From assembly GCA_031308135.1 (NCBI GenBank), contig JAHLJT010009436.1:223110899-223174898 (forward strand): a stretch of DNA of 64,000 nucleotides, in the 5' to 3' direction. The translations under genes were made by a program, and so were the position numbers. Shown here piece by piece: positions 46,270 to 58,978 of the stretch. Source of the DNA: Acheta domesticus. Lineage: Eukaryota > Arthropoda > Insecta > Orthoptera > Gryllidae. The notes beneath the pieces are model-generated. The model was not told where the DNA came from. It made no database searches and saw only the letters and a program-made list of their open reading frames with translations. The first letter of the stretch is position 1; each line of letters starts with the position of its first letter.

Positions 46270-47944
46270 AAATACGTATATACGTAGTAATATACGTAGT
46301 ATAGGGAAAGTAATGTAATATTGAGCGAAACTAGTGGTTCTACAGAATGGCATAGACTTTCTCGCATTAGTTTTCTATTTCCTTGTGTCTTCGCTAGCTA
46401 TTCGGAATTGCCACATACTGTTTCTTGCCAGCTGTCATCTATCACCACCAAAAGTACATTTTTTTGGCATTTTCTTAATTTTTCGGTTTCCTATTGGTAG
46501 AACGGAAAGATTAATTTTAGAACATTAAAGAACACAAAAACCTAGTCCTTATTGGCAATTTTCTTTCAAAAATTACGTGCCGTTTTAAAGAAAATTGCGT
46601 TTTGGCGCTACTAAAAATGCGGAATTTGAAGATCATTTTCACAGAAAAGTTTTTAATTTTCAAAATACTTTATTTGAAGTTATTTGAAGCACTGACACTC
46701 ACAAATATAATAATGTTTACAAATTGCTGGTAATGTGAATATTAAAGATGTGAGAGATCTTTCAAAAAAATTACATTTATATAATTTCTGAAAAAAAAAA
46801 AACACTCAAAATCAACTTTACGTCATATTAAAGAGTGTAATTAGCACTATCCGTTACAACAGTGTGAAGAAAACATTTGCAGCCATATATGAGAAAATGG
46901 CGTTTGAGCGTTTCTGGAAATGCGGAAATTTCAACTACTTTTCACATAAAACGTTTGTGTTTTCGAGAAACTTTACTTGACATTATTTAAAGATCATGTA
47001 TTCCTTAATATAATAATGTCAACGAATCAAGGTTAATGTCAATATTAACGACGTGAGAGACAAGTCAAACAAATCACATTTTTGCAATTTTTGAAAAAAA
47101 AACAAAGAATAGAGCTATATGGCGTTTGTCTCCTCATAAAATACATTAGGCATTATACCTACCAAAAGTTTAAAGAAAAAAATTTGAGCTGTTTTTGAGA
47201 AAATCTTGGCTTTGTAAATATTTAAAATTGCATATATTGTACCAAATATTGCGCGAACACTACTAAACATTTCAAAAAAATGTATATGGCCTTAATGAAA
47301 GAACTCTCTTTGGAAAACAAATTTTATTTAAAAGAAAAATCTCTTTCTTCAATTTTGTAGTTACAAAAAAACGACGAAAATATTTTAAATTTTTGCAATT
47401 TTCGCAAATTTCGAGTTATTCCTAAAAATCAGACCTATGCCACCTTAATAAGTGTATTTTACTTTATTCTTACAAGGAATTTAAAGAAAAAATTTGGAAC
47501 CGTTTTTGAGAAAATTTTGAAAATGTCCGGGGGGCTTCATGTATAGTACCCCCAAATTTTACAGAATCTTTTTCAAAATCTCAAAGCTTTGACTAGAACC
47601 AGATTGACCAGGGATAATACATTTTGGAAGAAATCGTACGTATGGTTTAGGCGCTAGCAGTGTCAACACACTGACGGACAAACGGACGGACGGACGTTTT
47701 CCTTTCAATTGTTTTCCGGTATCAAGGACCCACAAAATAGGGTTTTTGGCTACACCACGTGTTAGGGGATTTTTTTTCTTAATTTAGCAACTGGTTTTAT
47801 CCACTTTTTCGTTATTACGGTCCGGCAATGAATTTTTTTCCGCCGAAAAATCGCCATTTTTTCGCGCAGCATTACATAACTTTCCCTATAATAAGTACAT
47901 CATTCCGTATATACGTTCGTAAACGGGAAAGTAAAAAGAAACAC
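46270..47944 (+). repeat. Full-length copy of the 1.6 kb repeat family
   Basis: ACTAGTGG starts at 46330, CGGGAAAGTAAAAAG lies at 47934-47948. Bases 46270-46326 are an inverted copy of the 3' end (TAGGGAAAGTAATGTAAT mirrors ATTACATAACTTTCCCTA at 47872-47889), so this copy shows terminal inverted repeats of about 50 bp. No protein encoded; it contains a GACGGACGGACG run near 47688. Confidence 0.65.
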
Positions 47945-48064
47945 AACAATGGGTAAAGGAAGACACTAGGAAGGAAGCACAAAAATACTTAGGAATAATA
48001 ACTCACTACATGGAAAATGTGTAAGTTCTCTTGAAGATTAAATTTACAGTTTTCGGCTGATTTT

Positions 48065-48474
48065 AAGGACAGGGTTCGGCTCACTAAAACAACGGCGCAC
48101 GGTTCACTCACGCGGACCACGAGAACGGATCACTCAGGGAGCGAGAAGATGCCTTTGTGCTTGCATTGTGCATTGTGCGGTGTGGTGCGAATGTGTAATG
48201 GAGAATTACAATGGTTTACAACGACATTTTAATTTTATTTGCATAAACTGCGTTGGTAATTATGCGTTGGACAGACTCAAGGATGTTTTATGTTAACGCG
48301 AGGGCCGAAGGCCCGAGCCTCGTCCTCAACTTGGACACGGGTAGCGAAGCGTCACGATTCCACACGACAGTGCGTTGGCCACGTGGTCGTGTGGCTGGGC
48401 ACACTGTGGCGGCGCCGCGAGTGACTTGTTCGGAACCGAATCGTGCGCGTCAATAGGAGCCGAACCCTGTCCTT
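48065..48474. mobile_element. 410 bp MITE with 18 bp terminal inverted repeats
   Basis: AAGGACAGGGTTCGGCTC at 48065-48082 is inverted at 48457-48474. Subterminal blocks GGCGCACGGTTC and GAACCGAATCGTGCGCG also correspond. No transposase; the target duplication is unclear. Confidence 0.7.
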
Positions 48475-51400
48475 GAGATTTACCCAGTTTTCTTTTTACT
48501 GAAATAAAAAGCATACTTTAATCAAGAAAACTATTAATTTATTACTCACCAATTTGTCATGTCTTACAATAGATCATGTGGGATTGCAACAAATTTTACT
48601 CGTAGTCCTAATTTAAAAAAAAAATCAACTGGATGAAAATGACAACAAAACAACCGTACTGGATATTACATATTGAACTTCAAATCTCCAAACAAAAAAA
48701 TAAACCAAGGATCATGAATAATGGTTTTAGAATATTTGTTTTTTAAAATAATTTATTGGATAAACAAAATATTATTATAATTTTTCTCTCAATAACTATT
48801 GAATGTTGATTCATGAAAAGTAGTTAATAATTCATAAAAAAATAGTAAATGAAAATTACGGATTCTAGGAAAACCACATATGTTCTGGTATTTTTGATAC
48901 CATAAAAATAGTTCTACCTACTAAACAACACTACAACAGTTGCAAAACAGTACGAATTGCTATGGTTGACTCAGAAAAGCAGCCAATGTGTAAATTCTGA
49001 ATGTACGTAATTTATATGCTGAGAAAGAAAATAAATTCTTACAATAGAGAAGGATGCTACAACGATTGAGCCAACTTTCAAACTGCAGCAGCAACATTTT
49101 GTGGGCAGAATTTGAGTTGGTTCAGCCATATTCCTGTAAAATTAAAATTGCACTTGCATACTAGTTATGTAGAGAAGAAGATACATAATTTGAAAATAGA
49201 TAAGCACCAGAAAATCATTAATAATGTAAGGTAATGTAGGTTGAGTCGAGATCAACACATATGTTGTTTTTCTGGTTGTCTGTGTACTATGTTTTACAAA
49301 ACTTGATTTTAAATAGCTGTAAAAATCTTAATTTTTGAGGCTTTAATTTTATTGTTCTTTTATAATCCACTTCTTTTAGAACAATATTTATTCAGTTATC
49401 CCTGAAATGCATTTATTCCTGGCTTTCGGAGTAAGTGCGTAAGAGACCTCCGAAATAGCCATTATTCAAGCAGAAACAGTTGTGGAGCAAGTGTTAAAAA
49501 CAAATCACTACTAGAGGAGTATTTTAAAATTTAAATCGCCAAAAAGATAAAAATCGGTTGAGGTACACAATTTACAATTTTCAGAGGCAGAGATTACGAA
49601 TGTGGAATAGGAGACATCATCTTCAGAAAGGATGAGTCTTTATTCGACTATTCGATCCTCAAGCCCTGAATAGGAACCATTATTGAATAATTGTATTTAC
49701 TCTATAAAAGGACATTTATTTTATAAACACTATCTAGATTAACTCAATCAAAGAGATTCAATCTAAAACCTCATATGGTAATATCTTACCTTAGTGAACT
49801 TGTGACTGATTTGTGTAAGATCAGGGATTACAATTTAAGTTCAATAGAGGTCAGCTTGTACTTGTTTAAAGTGTGGATCTAAAAGAGTAACTATGCACTG
49901 TCCCACTTCACCTTGCGTCAATAGTATAACATTCATATTGCTGCAATTATGTAGTACTTACATCAAAAGCAAAACAATATAGTTGGTTGATTACTGTCTA
50001 GAGTAGATATCTGTTTGTCATGAAAGTACGCTGCATTATTGAATTTCAGATGTTAACATATTACTTCAAATAAATTGCACCAAAATCTAATAAGAAAGGT
50101 ATTTGTTTATCCAACGAAATAACGAAGTGAATGTAAACATTGCCACGTGTGTAGGCATTCGCTGATTGGCTGCATGTCGGCGATACACATTCTTCCCAAG
50201 ACTTTTTCAGTACCCGCGTAATAAAATAGTTCCTTAAGATTCAAGTAAATGCTTGTAATATGCAGTAGAAAATCAGATTTAAGCGTCTCAAGTAATTATA
50301 AATTTACATTACGTGATCTGTGGTAATTCAAACAAGAGGGGTAAATGTCAAGCGAAGTAAGTTTCGATATAATAGCGTTCCAGGGAACACATCTCTTCGT
50401 AGCGTATAATGGTGTAACTATTTGAAATGTGCAGAACCAACAAGCATAAAGAAACTCGCATTTCAGAGTCAAAAACGTTTTAATATGTGACTTTGGTATT
50501 GAGTGGATTCTGTGTAGTGCATTTTTTACTAAAGTTTAATGACTGAACACTCATCTCCATCGTCATTGTCTGAAATGGTTTCATTCGCGAGAAAAGCCGG
50601 CAGAATGTGGCGATACAACTGTTAATTCAAACCTATTCAATTCATTACTCAAGAGGAATACGACTTTTGGCATGTAAATAACGAATGAATTTGTTTTTAA
50701 ATCAATATTAGATTATTGCAGTGTTGTACCAATTTTGGGTTTACATGTAATAAAAATCACAGGGACATGACACAAGACCAGCTCGCGTTCTTGTGATGTG
50801 CAATAGTTTCATGTCATCTTATCGACTACTTTTATAATAACTTTAGAAACATGGCGAGTGAATGCATTATTTTTCGTACGAGTGCTGCGATCTCTAGCCC
50901 GAAATATCAAGCGCTCGTCTGTTTCTCCTGCGCAGCGTGCACATGGCGGTAAAAAGTAGAAGCAGTACCACCTATACTCATTTTCAGGTCGTGAAGGCAC
51001 AATGGGCTCTTATAGACAATGGTATTCTTACGGAAGAATCTCGTGCATTGTTGCCAAATCTTGTTGCAAAAGTAAGAAGAAAAAACAGTCTAGTAGAGAA
51101 AATGATGAGGAACGCGATGGTAATCATGAAAAAATCTCATTCATTTGCTTTTTAAATAAAATAATAAAAACTCTGGATTTCTGCGGAACTGACTTTTTAA
51201 ACACTTTTTTATTCAGGCCGTTAAAACGTATACAAAAATTGGTGGAATATTTTTGGAAAAAATCGATACAATATTTCACCTGGGGGAGATGCTTTTATTT
51301 TATCAAAATGTTAAAATGTGTCTCTTTAAAAAAATGAATTATCAAGGAAAATGTGTGAATTAATTTGTGCTTTAAAATATTTCGTCGCAGTAAAATTTTC

Positions 51401-52818
51401 GTTCTTGAAGTCCAATTAAAAACTTCCAGCGACAAAGTTTTGGGTAAGATGATGAAATTATTTTCTATCACCACCCGAAGGACTTCTGATGCATTTCTTC
51501 TGTGTATTTGGTGTTTGTTTTGAAGTCGAGCCGCGCGCGACCTGAGACGACGACGGAAAGGCAAGGCAACGATGCGGGATGTGTCACCCGTAGGGCTGAA
51601 AGGAAGTGTTTGTTTAGATGATGTCATCCGCGGAAGGGGTCTTCCAAATCAATACTTGAATGATCACCGGAAGCCCTATCGAGAATTTCATATTGTTGGG
51701 TATTCTGGTCAGTCGATTTTTGCTGGTGGATGTAAGTAGAGACTGTGATGATGTGCAGTGGTAGAGAAAAGTAGGTACGTAATTTATTGAATCGTGTAGT
51801 GGATAAATTGTAAGGGATCAAAATATATCGCAGGGAAAACGGTGAAACGATTAAGTGGTAAAAACATTTTCAAAATATTCGAGAATTTAAAAAGGAAAAC
51901 ATCCAAAAACTGAGTCAATCGTTTGAATGAATTTTGCAGAGCAACAGTCATAAGCAGACATTCCTTCTTAGAATGAAAACAGAAAATGAAAATGATGAAA
52001 TACTGACCCCGAGAAAAATAAAGTTAACTGAAGTATAAAATCAGTAGGAAAATGAAGTTCGACAATTTTGTACATATGGTACGTCTCAATTTCCATCAGT
52101 GGCGGCTCGTGTGTATGAGCTACCGTGCTATAGCACGTAACCAAATATCTCTTTCCAAAAATATTAATAGGACGCTCTTTCAGATAGCTTTAATTTACAC
52201 TTAACTCCAACTAATTCATTTTCTGATGCTCCACCTGCCTACTTCCTTATTGGGGACGCATCAGTGAAATTTAGTGAAAAATACTAAAAAATTTCAATTT
52301 TTATGTTTTCAGTTCATTACTTAGACAGCGTTTAGGATTCATTATCTACTTTCACTTTTAGCGTGACGCCAGTTAAATGCCTGCTACGGAAGTTACATGC
52401 CTGCTACGCGTCGAGAGCCACGCCTTCTTTTACGCCCCTTTTCTAGACGTTTGCGTCGTCCGCTTTTGAGAGAGAAATGTTTGTTTTCCGCGGGCTTTTC
52501 TTTATGTTTCTTTGTCTGGGAATCTCCTAGGAATATCGAAGCATCGACTAGCAGGTTAGGCAACATTTTCTCTAATGCTTTGGATGTTCTTTGGTGTGTT
52601 TATCTTGGTGTCTACACGTGTGTATCGTGCGAGTTTGTGGCGAATAACTTTGGTGTCGTTTTGTTCATTTACGTTTTCTCCTTTGCACTATACGTCCTTG
52701 AAGAGAGTATTAATTTAATCTGTGTTCAATTCTCTCTTTGTATCGTAGAGTGTAATTAAGTTATTGTCAAATTTCGTAAAATAGTATAGTATTAGTTTAG
52801 GTTAGGTTAGTTTTCATT
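48475..52818. other. About 4.3 kb without a recognisable gene
   Basis: AT-rich with stops in all frames. Short frames at 50937-51337 and 52397-52759 show no domain. A block CAGTGGCGGCTCGTG at 52095-52109 looks like a DNA-transposon terminus but no partner was found. 52384-52818 may be the promoter and leader of the Mutator-like gene; a GGTTAGGTTAG stretch lies at 52800-52810. Confidence 0.5.
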
Positions 52819-53091
52819 ATGGATAGAATGAATCGTCCTTCGAGGAAGAGGCCTAGTAAAGTAGTAAATAAGATGAGATTAGTTTATCAACAAAGGAAGA
52901 AACTAAAGACAAACTTAGTTGCAGTGGACCAGGTGTCTAGTACTGATAAATGTGATAAACTATTTCAAGAGTCAGCGAGCCACAGAAAGCTTTCAGCTTT
53001 CAATTTTCAAGGAGAACACCAGCAGAAAGAACAACTGCAACAAACACAGCAGGAGCAGCAACAGCAACAACAACAACATCTACTACAACCT

Positions 53092-53168
53092 GTATAGTAT
53101 TAGTTTAGGTTAGGTCATATACAGTTTTTTACTGTTTTTTTTGACAAATAAATAAATAAATAAATAAA
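53092..53168 (+). mobile_element. Minimal LINE 3'-tail insertion in the Mutator-like ORF
   Basis: ACCTG (or AACCTG) flanks both sides (53087-53092, and ending at 53172). Removal reconnects the frame from the Gln-rich region to NSYMIIHNSVW. Bases 53114-53145 form the CR1-type hairpin and 53146-53168 the AAAT tail. The remaining 5' part, 53092-53115, is identical to 52784-52807 upstream of the same gene. Confidence 0.75.
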
Positions 53169-53778
53169 CCTGATGATAATAGTTACATGATTATCCATAA
53201 TAGTGTGTGGAAAGAAATTTTTAATGGATGTGTTTGTGCGCAGTGTGGGTTGCCAGGTATGTTCACAGAAGTGAAACACACAATGGGATTTGCTCATAAA
53301 CTAATTATCAGATGCATTAATTGCCATGTAATTTGCAATGAAGCATTAACAAGTCCCCGTGTTGAATCCTCTGAGTTATGTAGACCCCCATTTGAAATAA
53401 ATAGAAAAATTGTCAATGCATTTACTGAGATTGGGAAGGGGCATAGTGCCATTGAGCAATTCGGTATGACTGTGGGGTTTCCAGTAATGAGTGCATCCAC
53501 TAATAGTGCTCATATGAACAATTTAACAGAAGATTATCAAAATGTGAAAGAGGAAGTGTTGAAAAATCCCATGCTGTCATCCATAAGGCATACCAAGACA
53601 TTTATTCAACATTATCCCCTAGTGACACTATTGACATTTCAGTTTTGTTTGATGGAACATGGCATAAACGTGGCCATACATCGAATTATGGACTGGGCAT
53701 TGCTATTGAAATGTTGACAGGTCTTGTTGTAGACTTCCATGTGCTTTCAAAGTACCGTGGAGTATGTGAGCAAAAGAA

Positions 53779-55170
53779 ACTAGTGGTGCTACAGAATGGC
53801 ACAGACTTTCTCGTATTAGTTTCCCATATTATTCCCGTATTAGTTGGGTCTTCGCTAGCTATTCTGAATTGGCACATACTCTTTCTTGCCAGCTGCCATC
53901 TATCATCGCCAAAAGTACATTTTTTTTCATTTTCTGAATTTTTCCGTTTCCTATTGGTAGAACGAAAATATTAATTTTAGAACACAAAAACCTAGCCGTA
54001 AATGGCAATTTTCTTTTAAAAATTATGTGCCGTTTAAGAGAAAATGACGTTTTAGCACTACTAAAAATGCGAAATTTGAAGCTTATTTTCCCAGAAAATT
54101 TTTGAGTTTTCAAAATATTTTATTTGAAGCACTTACACTAACAAATATAATAATCTTTACAAATTGCGGATAATGTGCATATTAAAGATGTGAGAGATCT
54201 TTCAAAAAATTTACATTAATATAATTTTTGAAAACAAAAAAATAACTCAAAATAAACTTTACGTCATATTAAAGACTGTAATTATCACTATCTGTTACAA
54301 AAGTTTCAAGAAAAAATTTGCAGCCGTACATGAGAAAATGGCGTTTGAGCATTTCTGAAAATGCCGAAATTTGAGCTACTTTTCACAGAAAACGGTAGTG
54401 TTTTCGAGAAACTTTACTTGACATTATTTAAAGCATATATACTCATAAATATAATAATGTGAAAAAATCGCCGATCATGTAAATATTAACGACGTGAGAG
54501 ACAAGTAAAGAAATTTACATTTTTGTAATTTTTGAAAAACCAACCGATAGACCAATATGGCTTTTATGTCATTGATAGAGTACATTTACCATTATCCCTA
54601 CCAAAAGTTTAAAGAAAAAATTGGAGCCGTTTTTGAGAAAATCTTGTTTTTGTAATTTTTTAAAATTGCACATATTGCACGCAATATTGCACGAAAACTA
54701 TTAAAATTTGGAGAAACATTTACATGACCTTTATTAAAGAACTCAATATGCAGAACAAATTTTATTTGAAGAAAAAATCTCTATCTTCAATTTTGTAGGT
54801 GGAGAAAAACGCCGAAAAAATTCACTTTCAAACTTTTCGAAAATTCAGAGCTATCCGTGAAAATCCGACCTATGCCATGTTAAAAAGTGTATTTTCCTCT
54901 ATTCATACAAGATATTTAAAGAAAAAAATTGGGGCCGTTTTTGAGAAAATTTTGAAAATCCCCGGGGGGCTTCATATAAAGTACCCCCAAATTTTGAAGA
55001 ATCTTTTTCAAAATCTCAAAGCTTTGACTAGAATCATACCGACTAGGGAATATTCTGTTTGGAAGAAATCGTACGTATGGTTTAGGCGCTAGCAGTGTTC
55101 ACAGATGGACAGATAGACGGACGTTTTCCTTTCAATTGGGTTTTCGGTATCAAGGACCTAGAAAACAGGG
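53779..55170 (+). repeat. 1.6 kb repeat family copy, 3'-truncated, in the Mutator-like gene
   Basis: Opens ACTAGTGGTGCTACAGAATG and follows the 16196-17770 copy to GGTATCAAGGACC (about 55147-55159), then stops short of the terminal GGGAAAGTAA. Transposase coding lies on both sides, but the piece expected between is missing, so a deletion removed the repeat's 3' end together with the adjoining gene segment. AGCAAAAGAA occurs at both edges (53769-53778 and 55193-55202). Confidence 0.65.
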
Positions 55171-55228
55171 ACCTAGAAATATCCCAAATGTACAGCAAAA
55201 GAAGTCTGCCATTTTTGCAACTTTATAC

Positions 55229-56649
55229 TGTGACGGCATGTAGCAGCGCCTTAAGAAATCCATAACAAAAGCTTGCTTTTTTTGTACTCTCTGGCACGTG
55301 CACGTGCGCCCAACCGCGCCCCACCCCGCCCGCCTCTTCGCTGCCGTGGTCCCATCCCTCTGACGCCCCCTCGCCTACTTTGGGAGAAATTTACAGCCAT
55401 TCGTCGTCAAAGACCGCGACGGGTCTTTTTCGCAGTGAATACACCCTTTGTGTCCCGCCCTCCTCTAGGCGAGTCTCCGCGCCAGCGCGTTCCTCGCCGC
55501 CACGCCTGTCGCGCTAATTCAAGTAAGTTCCAACCCTTTGCCATGCAATAATTGCTCCCAGGAGATGTCACCCTCCCATGGATGCAGCTGCGTTTCGGTA
55601 GACAGAGATAGCCAGAGAGAGAAAAACCTTAGGAAATTTACCAAGAAAACACGAACCACGATTCGTCAAAGTATTTCTGCGATGCAGTAAGGTCCGACCA
55701 ATGACAATTTTCTCCAAAGTAGGCCAGCGAGCCCAAGACGAACGTAGGAGGGGGGAGATCCGAAGAGGGACGGATTCCCAAAATCTTGAAGTCAAAAGAA
55801 AACACTGATGAAGTAGTCGCGAGCGGGTAAACACGAGAGCAGCGGCCGCGAAAGAAACACTTAAGAGTGAGTTGCGAAAGAGCGCTTCATGCCTAGTCGT
55901 GGAAGCCGTGTACCAGTTTCTCGTTCGGGTATTCGATGTAATAATAACTCGTTGCCTAACTCGAGCGTACGACCCGCGAATACCATGATCCGGCTTCCGG
56001 TCCGCGCCCGCAATTAAATGCTCCCGCATCGCGCGTCCGAGTCGTGGTGAGGAGCGACTCGCGACGCGTAACAGCGCCGTGGTGGCGAGGTGGAGAGGAG
56101 ACCCTCGCGACCGTGTATCCAGCGGCCGCAGGGAGGCGTTCAACATTGCAGCTCATCGCAGGCCAACGCTCGTCGAAGGCGCTGAGGCCATCGACCGCGT
56201 CGGGCCCACTCCGGCACGCGCCTGCACAATAGATAAGACTCCTACCGCACGCCCGCGCTTTGGGGCGTCCCGCCGCGAGACGAGGCGGAGAATAACACCG
56301 ACAATTCTCGAGTGTTTTGTTTTTCTCTGTTTTTTCTTTTTGTTAAGAGTTAAGCGGTGTCGCGCAATGGCATATTTTTTATTGTAACATAGTTTTCTTT
56401 AATTTTTTTCTCTTCTCTTATTTACCGAGCTCACTAGGTAGGGTGCAATCCCACCTCATGGGATTTTTAATGTAACTTCCCCGGCCGTAGGTCGGGAATA
56501 AATGTCTAATTTTTGTTTTATTGCCCAATTACTATTACTAATTTACCTATTACTAATTATTTTCAATGTAGTTTGTTGCCCCTGCACCTCACTTCCCCCC
56601 ACCACGCGAGGAGCCGCGATCATGTTCTACCGAACCGGCTGGTGGTGCA
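55229..56649 (+). mobile_element. Solo LTR (Ty3/gypsy-type) with ATAC target duplication
   Basis: Starts TGTGACGGCATG and ends GGTGGTGCA, with ATAC at 55225-55228 and 56650-56653. Deleting it and one ATAC rejoins SAIFATLY to HCMSTDSKPQ in frame. 1,421 bp, GC-rich in the middle, with an AATAAA signal near 56497. Internal ORFs are not genes. Inferred to have formed by LTR-LTR recombination. Confidence 0.75.
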
Positions 56650-57223
56650 ATACCACTGCATGTCCACAGACTCTAAACCTCAGCATTTTAAATGCCCTGG
56701 AGGTGAAGACAGTTGGTGTTTCTACAATAGGGCTATTGCTGCTGGAACTGACATACCGAAACACGATAGCTCCACCATGAAAACTGTGTTGTCAGAACAA
56801 GTGGTGTGCAAGATTGTGCCTGTTTATAGGAGAACGGCATCTGAGGAACTGTTACAACGCTGCTCAGAAGGCAAAACTCAAAATTGTAATGAATCTTTGC
56901 ACAGCGTTATTTGGACTAAGTGTCGGAAGGAAGTTTTTGTGTCTAAGAAGAAATTAGAAATGGCAGTCACATCAGCAATTGCTGAATTTAATATGGGATG
57001 TGAGGCAACCCTGAAATTAAAAGAAAAAGTAATTGGGAGTAAACTCAGTCCATACAGTGAGAAAATAAGTGCACTCAGAGACAAGCGTCGCTTACAGCAA
57101 AGTGAACATTCCTCACAGCAAAATAAGAAAACTGCCAGGAGAAAACTGAAAATGAAGAAATCTGTTAAAGAAATGCAGAGAAAGAAAGCAGAAGATCCAA
57201 TGTATGGTGCTGGGGAGTTTTAG

Positions 57224-58034
57224 AAGTGTGACAGGTAAAGTAAGAGTTTTATTTATGAGTTAAATTTTAAAATTGATTTTTCTGTAATACTTTATTTTCA
57301 GCATTTTTCTTGTTTCAAAAAGCTCCACGTAGTGCATTTTTTAATCAATTTCAATGAAATTTGGTGAGACTGTACATAAATAGTACAGAATAAATCCTAT
57401 GTGGGCTTTTTTTTAAAATACTCAAAATTATCTTTTTTATTTGACAATGAGTTGAACGCTTTACCATGAAACCACGAAAAAACACAGCCTAAAAGTTCAA
57501 AAATTGATAAAATATTAATGAGTTGGAATTTCGTAAGATCCTCTCATAGTTCTATTTAGAAACTAATTGTGCTTCTATTTTTAAAATTTGGACTGAAAAT
57601 ATCCAAACCTCACTACAGGGAGCCTTTTTAAAAAGGTTGACAAAATTGTTTAAAAATTCGAAGAAAATTAATTATTGGAAATGGTTAAAGATAAAATTAT
57701 GAAATTAATTTTATAACTTTCTAGTATCCCTTACAGTACATGCGCCGGCCGATCTCTTGCCCTTCAAGCCGCTTCTGATGAGCTACGCAAAGGGATAGCT
57801 CGTCCGAGAATGTACTAGTAGTAGTCCCCTTAGCCGCAAGATGGCAGCAGCAGACAACCACTGACGCCAAGTTCGTGACAAGCCTGGGTGAGCCTGGGCT
57901 CAGTCCTAGTACCACGTGCGTGCCGTGTGCTCGTGTTGTTATAGGTTAGTAAAGGTGCATTGTAGAAATCTGTTTCTTTGATATCTTAAGACAGAGTGCT
58001 GTTGCAAAAATGAATTCGGTGGATTGTTTACCAA
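57224..58034. other. Presumed 3' region of the Mutator-like element and unassigned GC-richer DNA
   Basis: AT-rich to about 57720. Then a GC-richer 200 bp (CCGCAAGATGGCAGCAGC near 57833) with promoter-like composition but no attached gene. Confidence 0.35.
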
Positions 58035-58931
58035 AGATGCAGCTAACATGAAATGTGAGACAAAAATGTAAAAGAAATCGTGGAGGGACAAACCACTCCA
58101 CAGACAATATTTGAAACAAATGGACAGAGCACAGATCAATAAAGATCAGTCATTTATGTGGCTTAAAAAGGGAAGAATGAAGCCAGAATCGGAAGCACTT
58201 GTAATAACTGCCCAAAATCAGGTGTTGAGAACACGACATTATCATAAAGCGGTTCTCAAAATTTCCCAAGATGATAAATGCCGTATTTGCCAGGAACACG
58301 TAGAAACCATTGATCATATTGTCTCAGCTTGTCCAATCTTAGCAAAGATCGAATACTTGAAAAGACACGACAGGGTGTGTAGCTACCTCCACTGGCAGAT
58401 CTGTACCGCCCTCGAAGTTCCGAACGCATGCCCCAAATGGTACGAACATTCACCAAAACCGGTGACGTCTGTTGGATTGTGTACGATATTGTACGACCAA
58501 CAAATTCAAACTGATCGCACGATAGCGGCAAACCGGATATAGTTATCCGGGATCTGGAGAAAAAATCGTGTTTACTTGTCGATGTTGCTCTATCTTGCGA
58601 TCAAAACGTCGATACCAATGAGGCAGAGAAACGTCTTAAATACAAGGGTTTGGAAATCGAGATCAGCCGAATGTGGGGCGTAAAAGCACAGGTCGTCCCG
58701 AGCTCTGGGAATTGTTCTGCAAAATTTGTGTAATAATTTGTCTAAACTCACAGATAATTCAAAAGATTGGAAAGTGCATGAAATCGCTTTATTTGGAACA
58801 GCCCACATTTTACGCAAAGTATTGAAGAAGCACCGACAGTCGCTAGATCTGCTCCTTAGGTAACCGGTTGCAATCTGGAGTAGATTTTGTATTCAGCCGA
58901 CACTTAACATTTTTAGTGGCGATATAGAGGA

Positions 58932-58932
<1 letters not shown>
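58035..58932 (+). mobile_element. R4/Dong-like LINE, 5'-truncated copy 1
   Basis: Closely matches the 3' third of the next copy. Encodes the zinc finger CRICQEHVETIDHIVSACP and the approach to the restriction-like endonuclease. A 4 bp deletion near 58535, relative to copy 2, ends the frame. The 3' UTR ends GGCGATATAGAGGAG directly before (TAA)n. Confidence 0.75.

Positions 58933-58977
<45 letters not shown>
58933..58977. repeat. (TAA)15 between two LINE copies
   Basis: Uninterrupted TAA units: the tail or target of copy 1 and the 5' flank of copy 2. Confidence 0.9.

Positions 58978-58978
<1 letters not shown>

Larger units (their letters stand above)
52819..57223 (+). pseudogene. Mutator-like transposase gene split by three insertions and a deletion
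   Basis: ATG 52819 encodes a basic N-terminus and a Gln-rich stretch (near 53030-53080), interrupted at 53092. Coding resumes at 53169 with a Cys finger (CVCAQCG ... CINC) and, after a frame change near 53620, FDGTWHKRGHTSNYGLG, a block characteristic of Mutator-like transposase domains. It is interrupted again at 53779, resumes near 55180, is interrupted at 55229-56649, and continues from 56650: CPGGEDSWCFYNRAI, PVYRRTASEELLQRC, GKTQNCNESLHSVIW, then a basic tail to 57223. The central ~150-200 residues of the family are absent. Transposase binds element ends and cuts DNA in the nucleus; this copy cannot. Confidence 0.75.

Noticed and set aside
52095..52109. CAGTGGCGGCTCGTG as the end of a hAT-like MITE
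   Set aside because: No inverted partner or target duplication found within reach.
52799..52811. Telomere-like TTAGG repeats
   Set aside because: Only about two units; too few for an interstitial telomeric array.
55273..56387. GC-rich ORFs on both strands
   Set aside because: They lie inside the solo LTR; GC-rich composition removes stops. No domain.
58933..58977. TAA array as a CRISPR-like or coding repeat
   Set aside because: A plain microsatellite without spacers; explained by LINE target preference.
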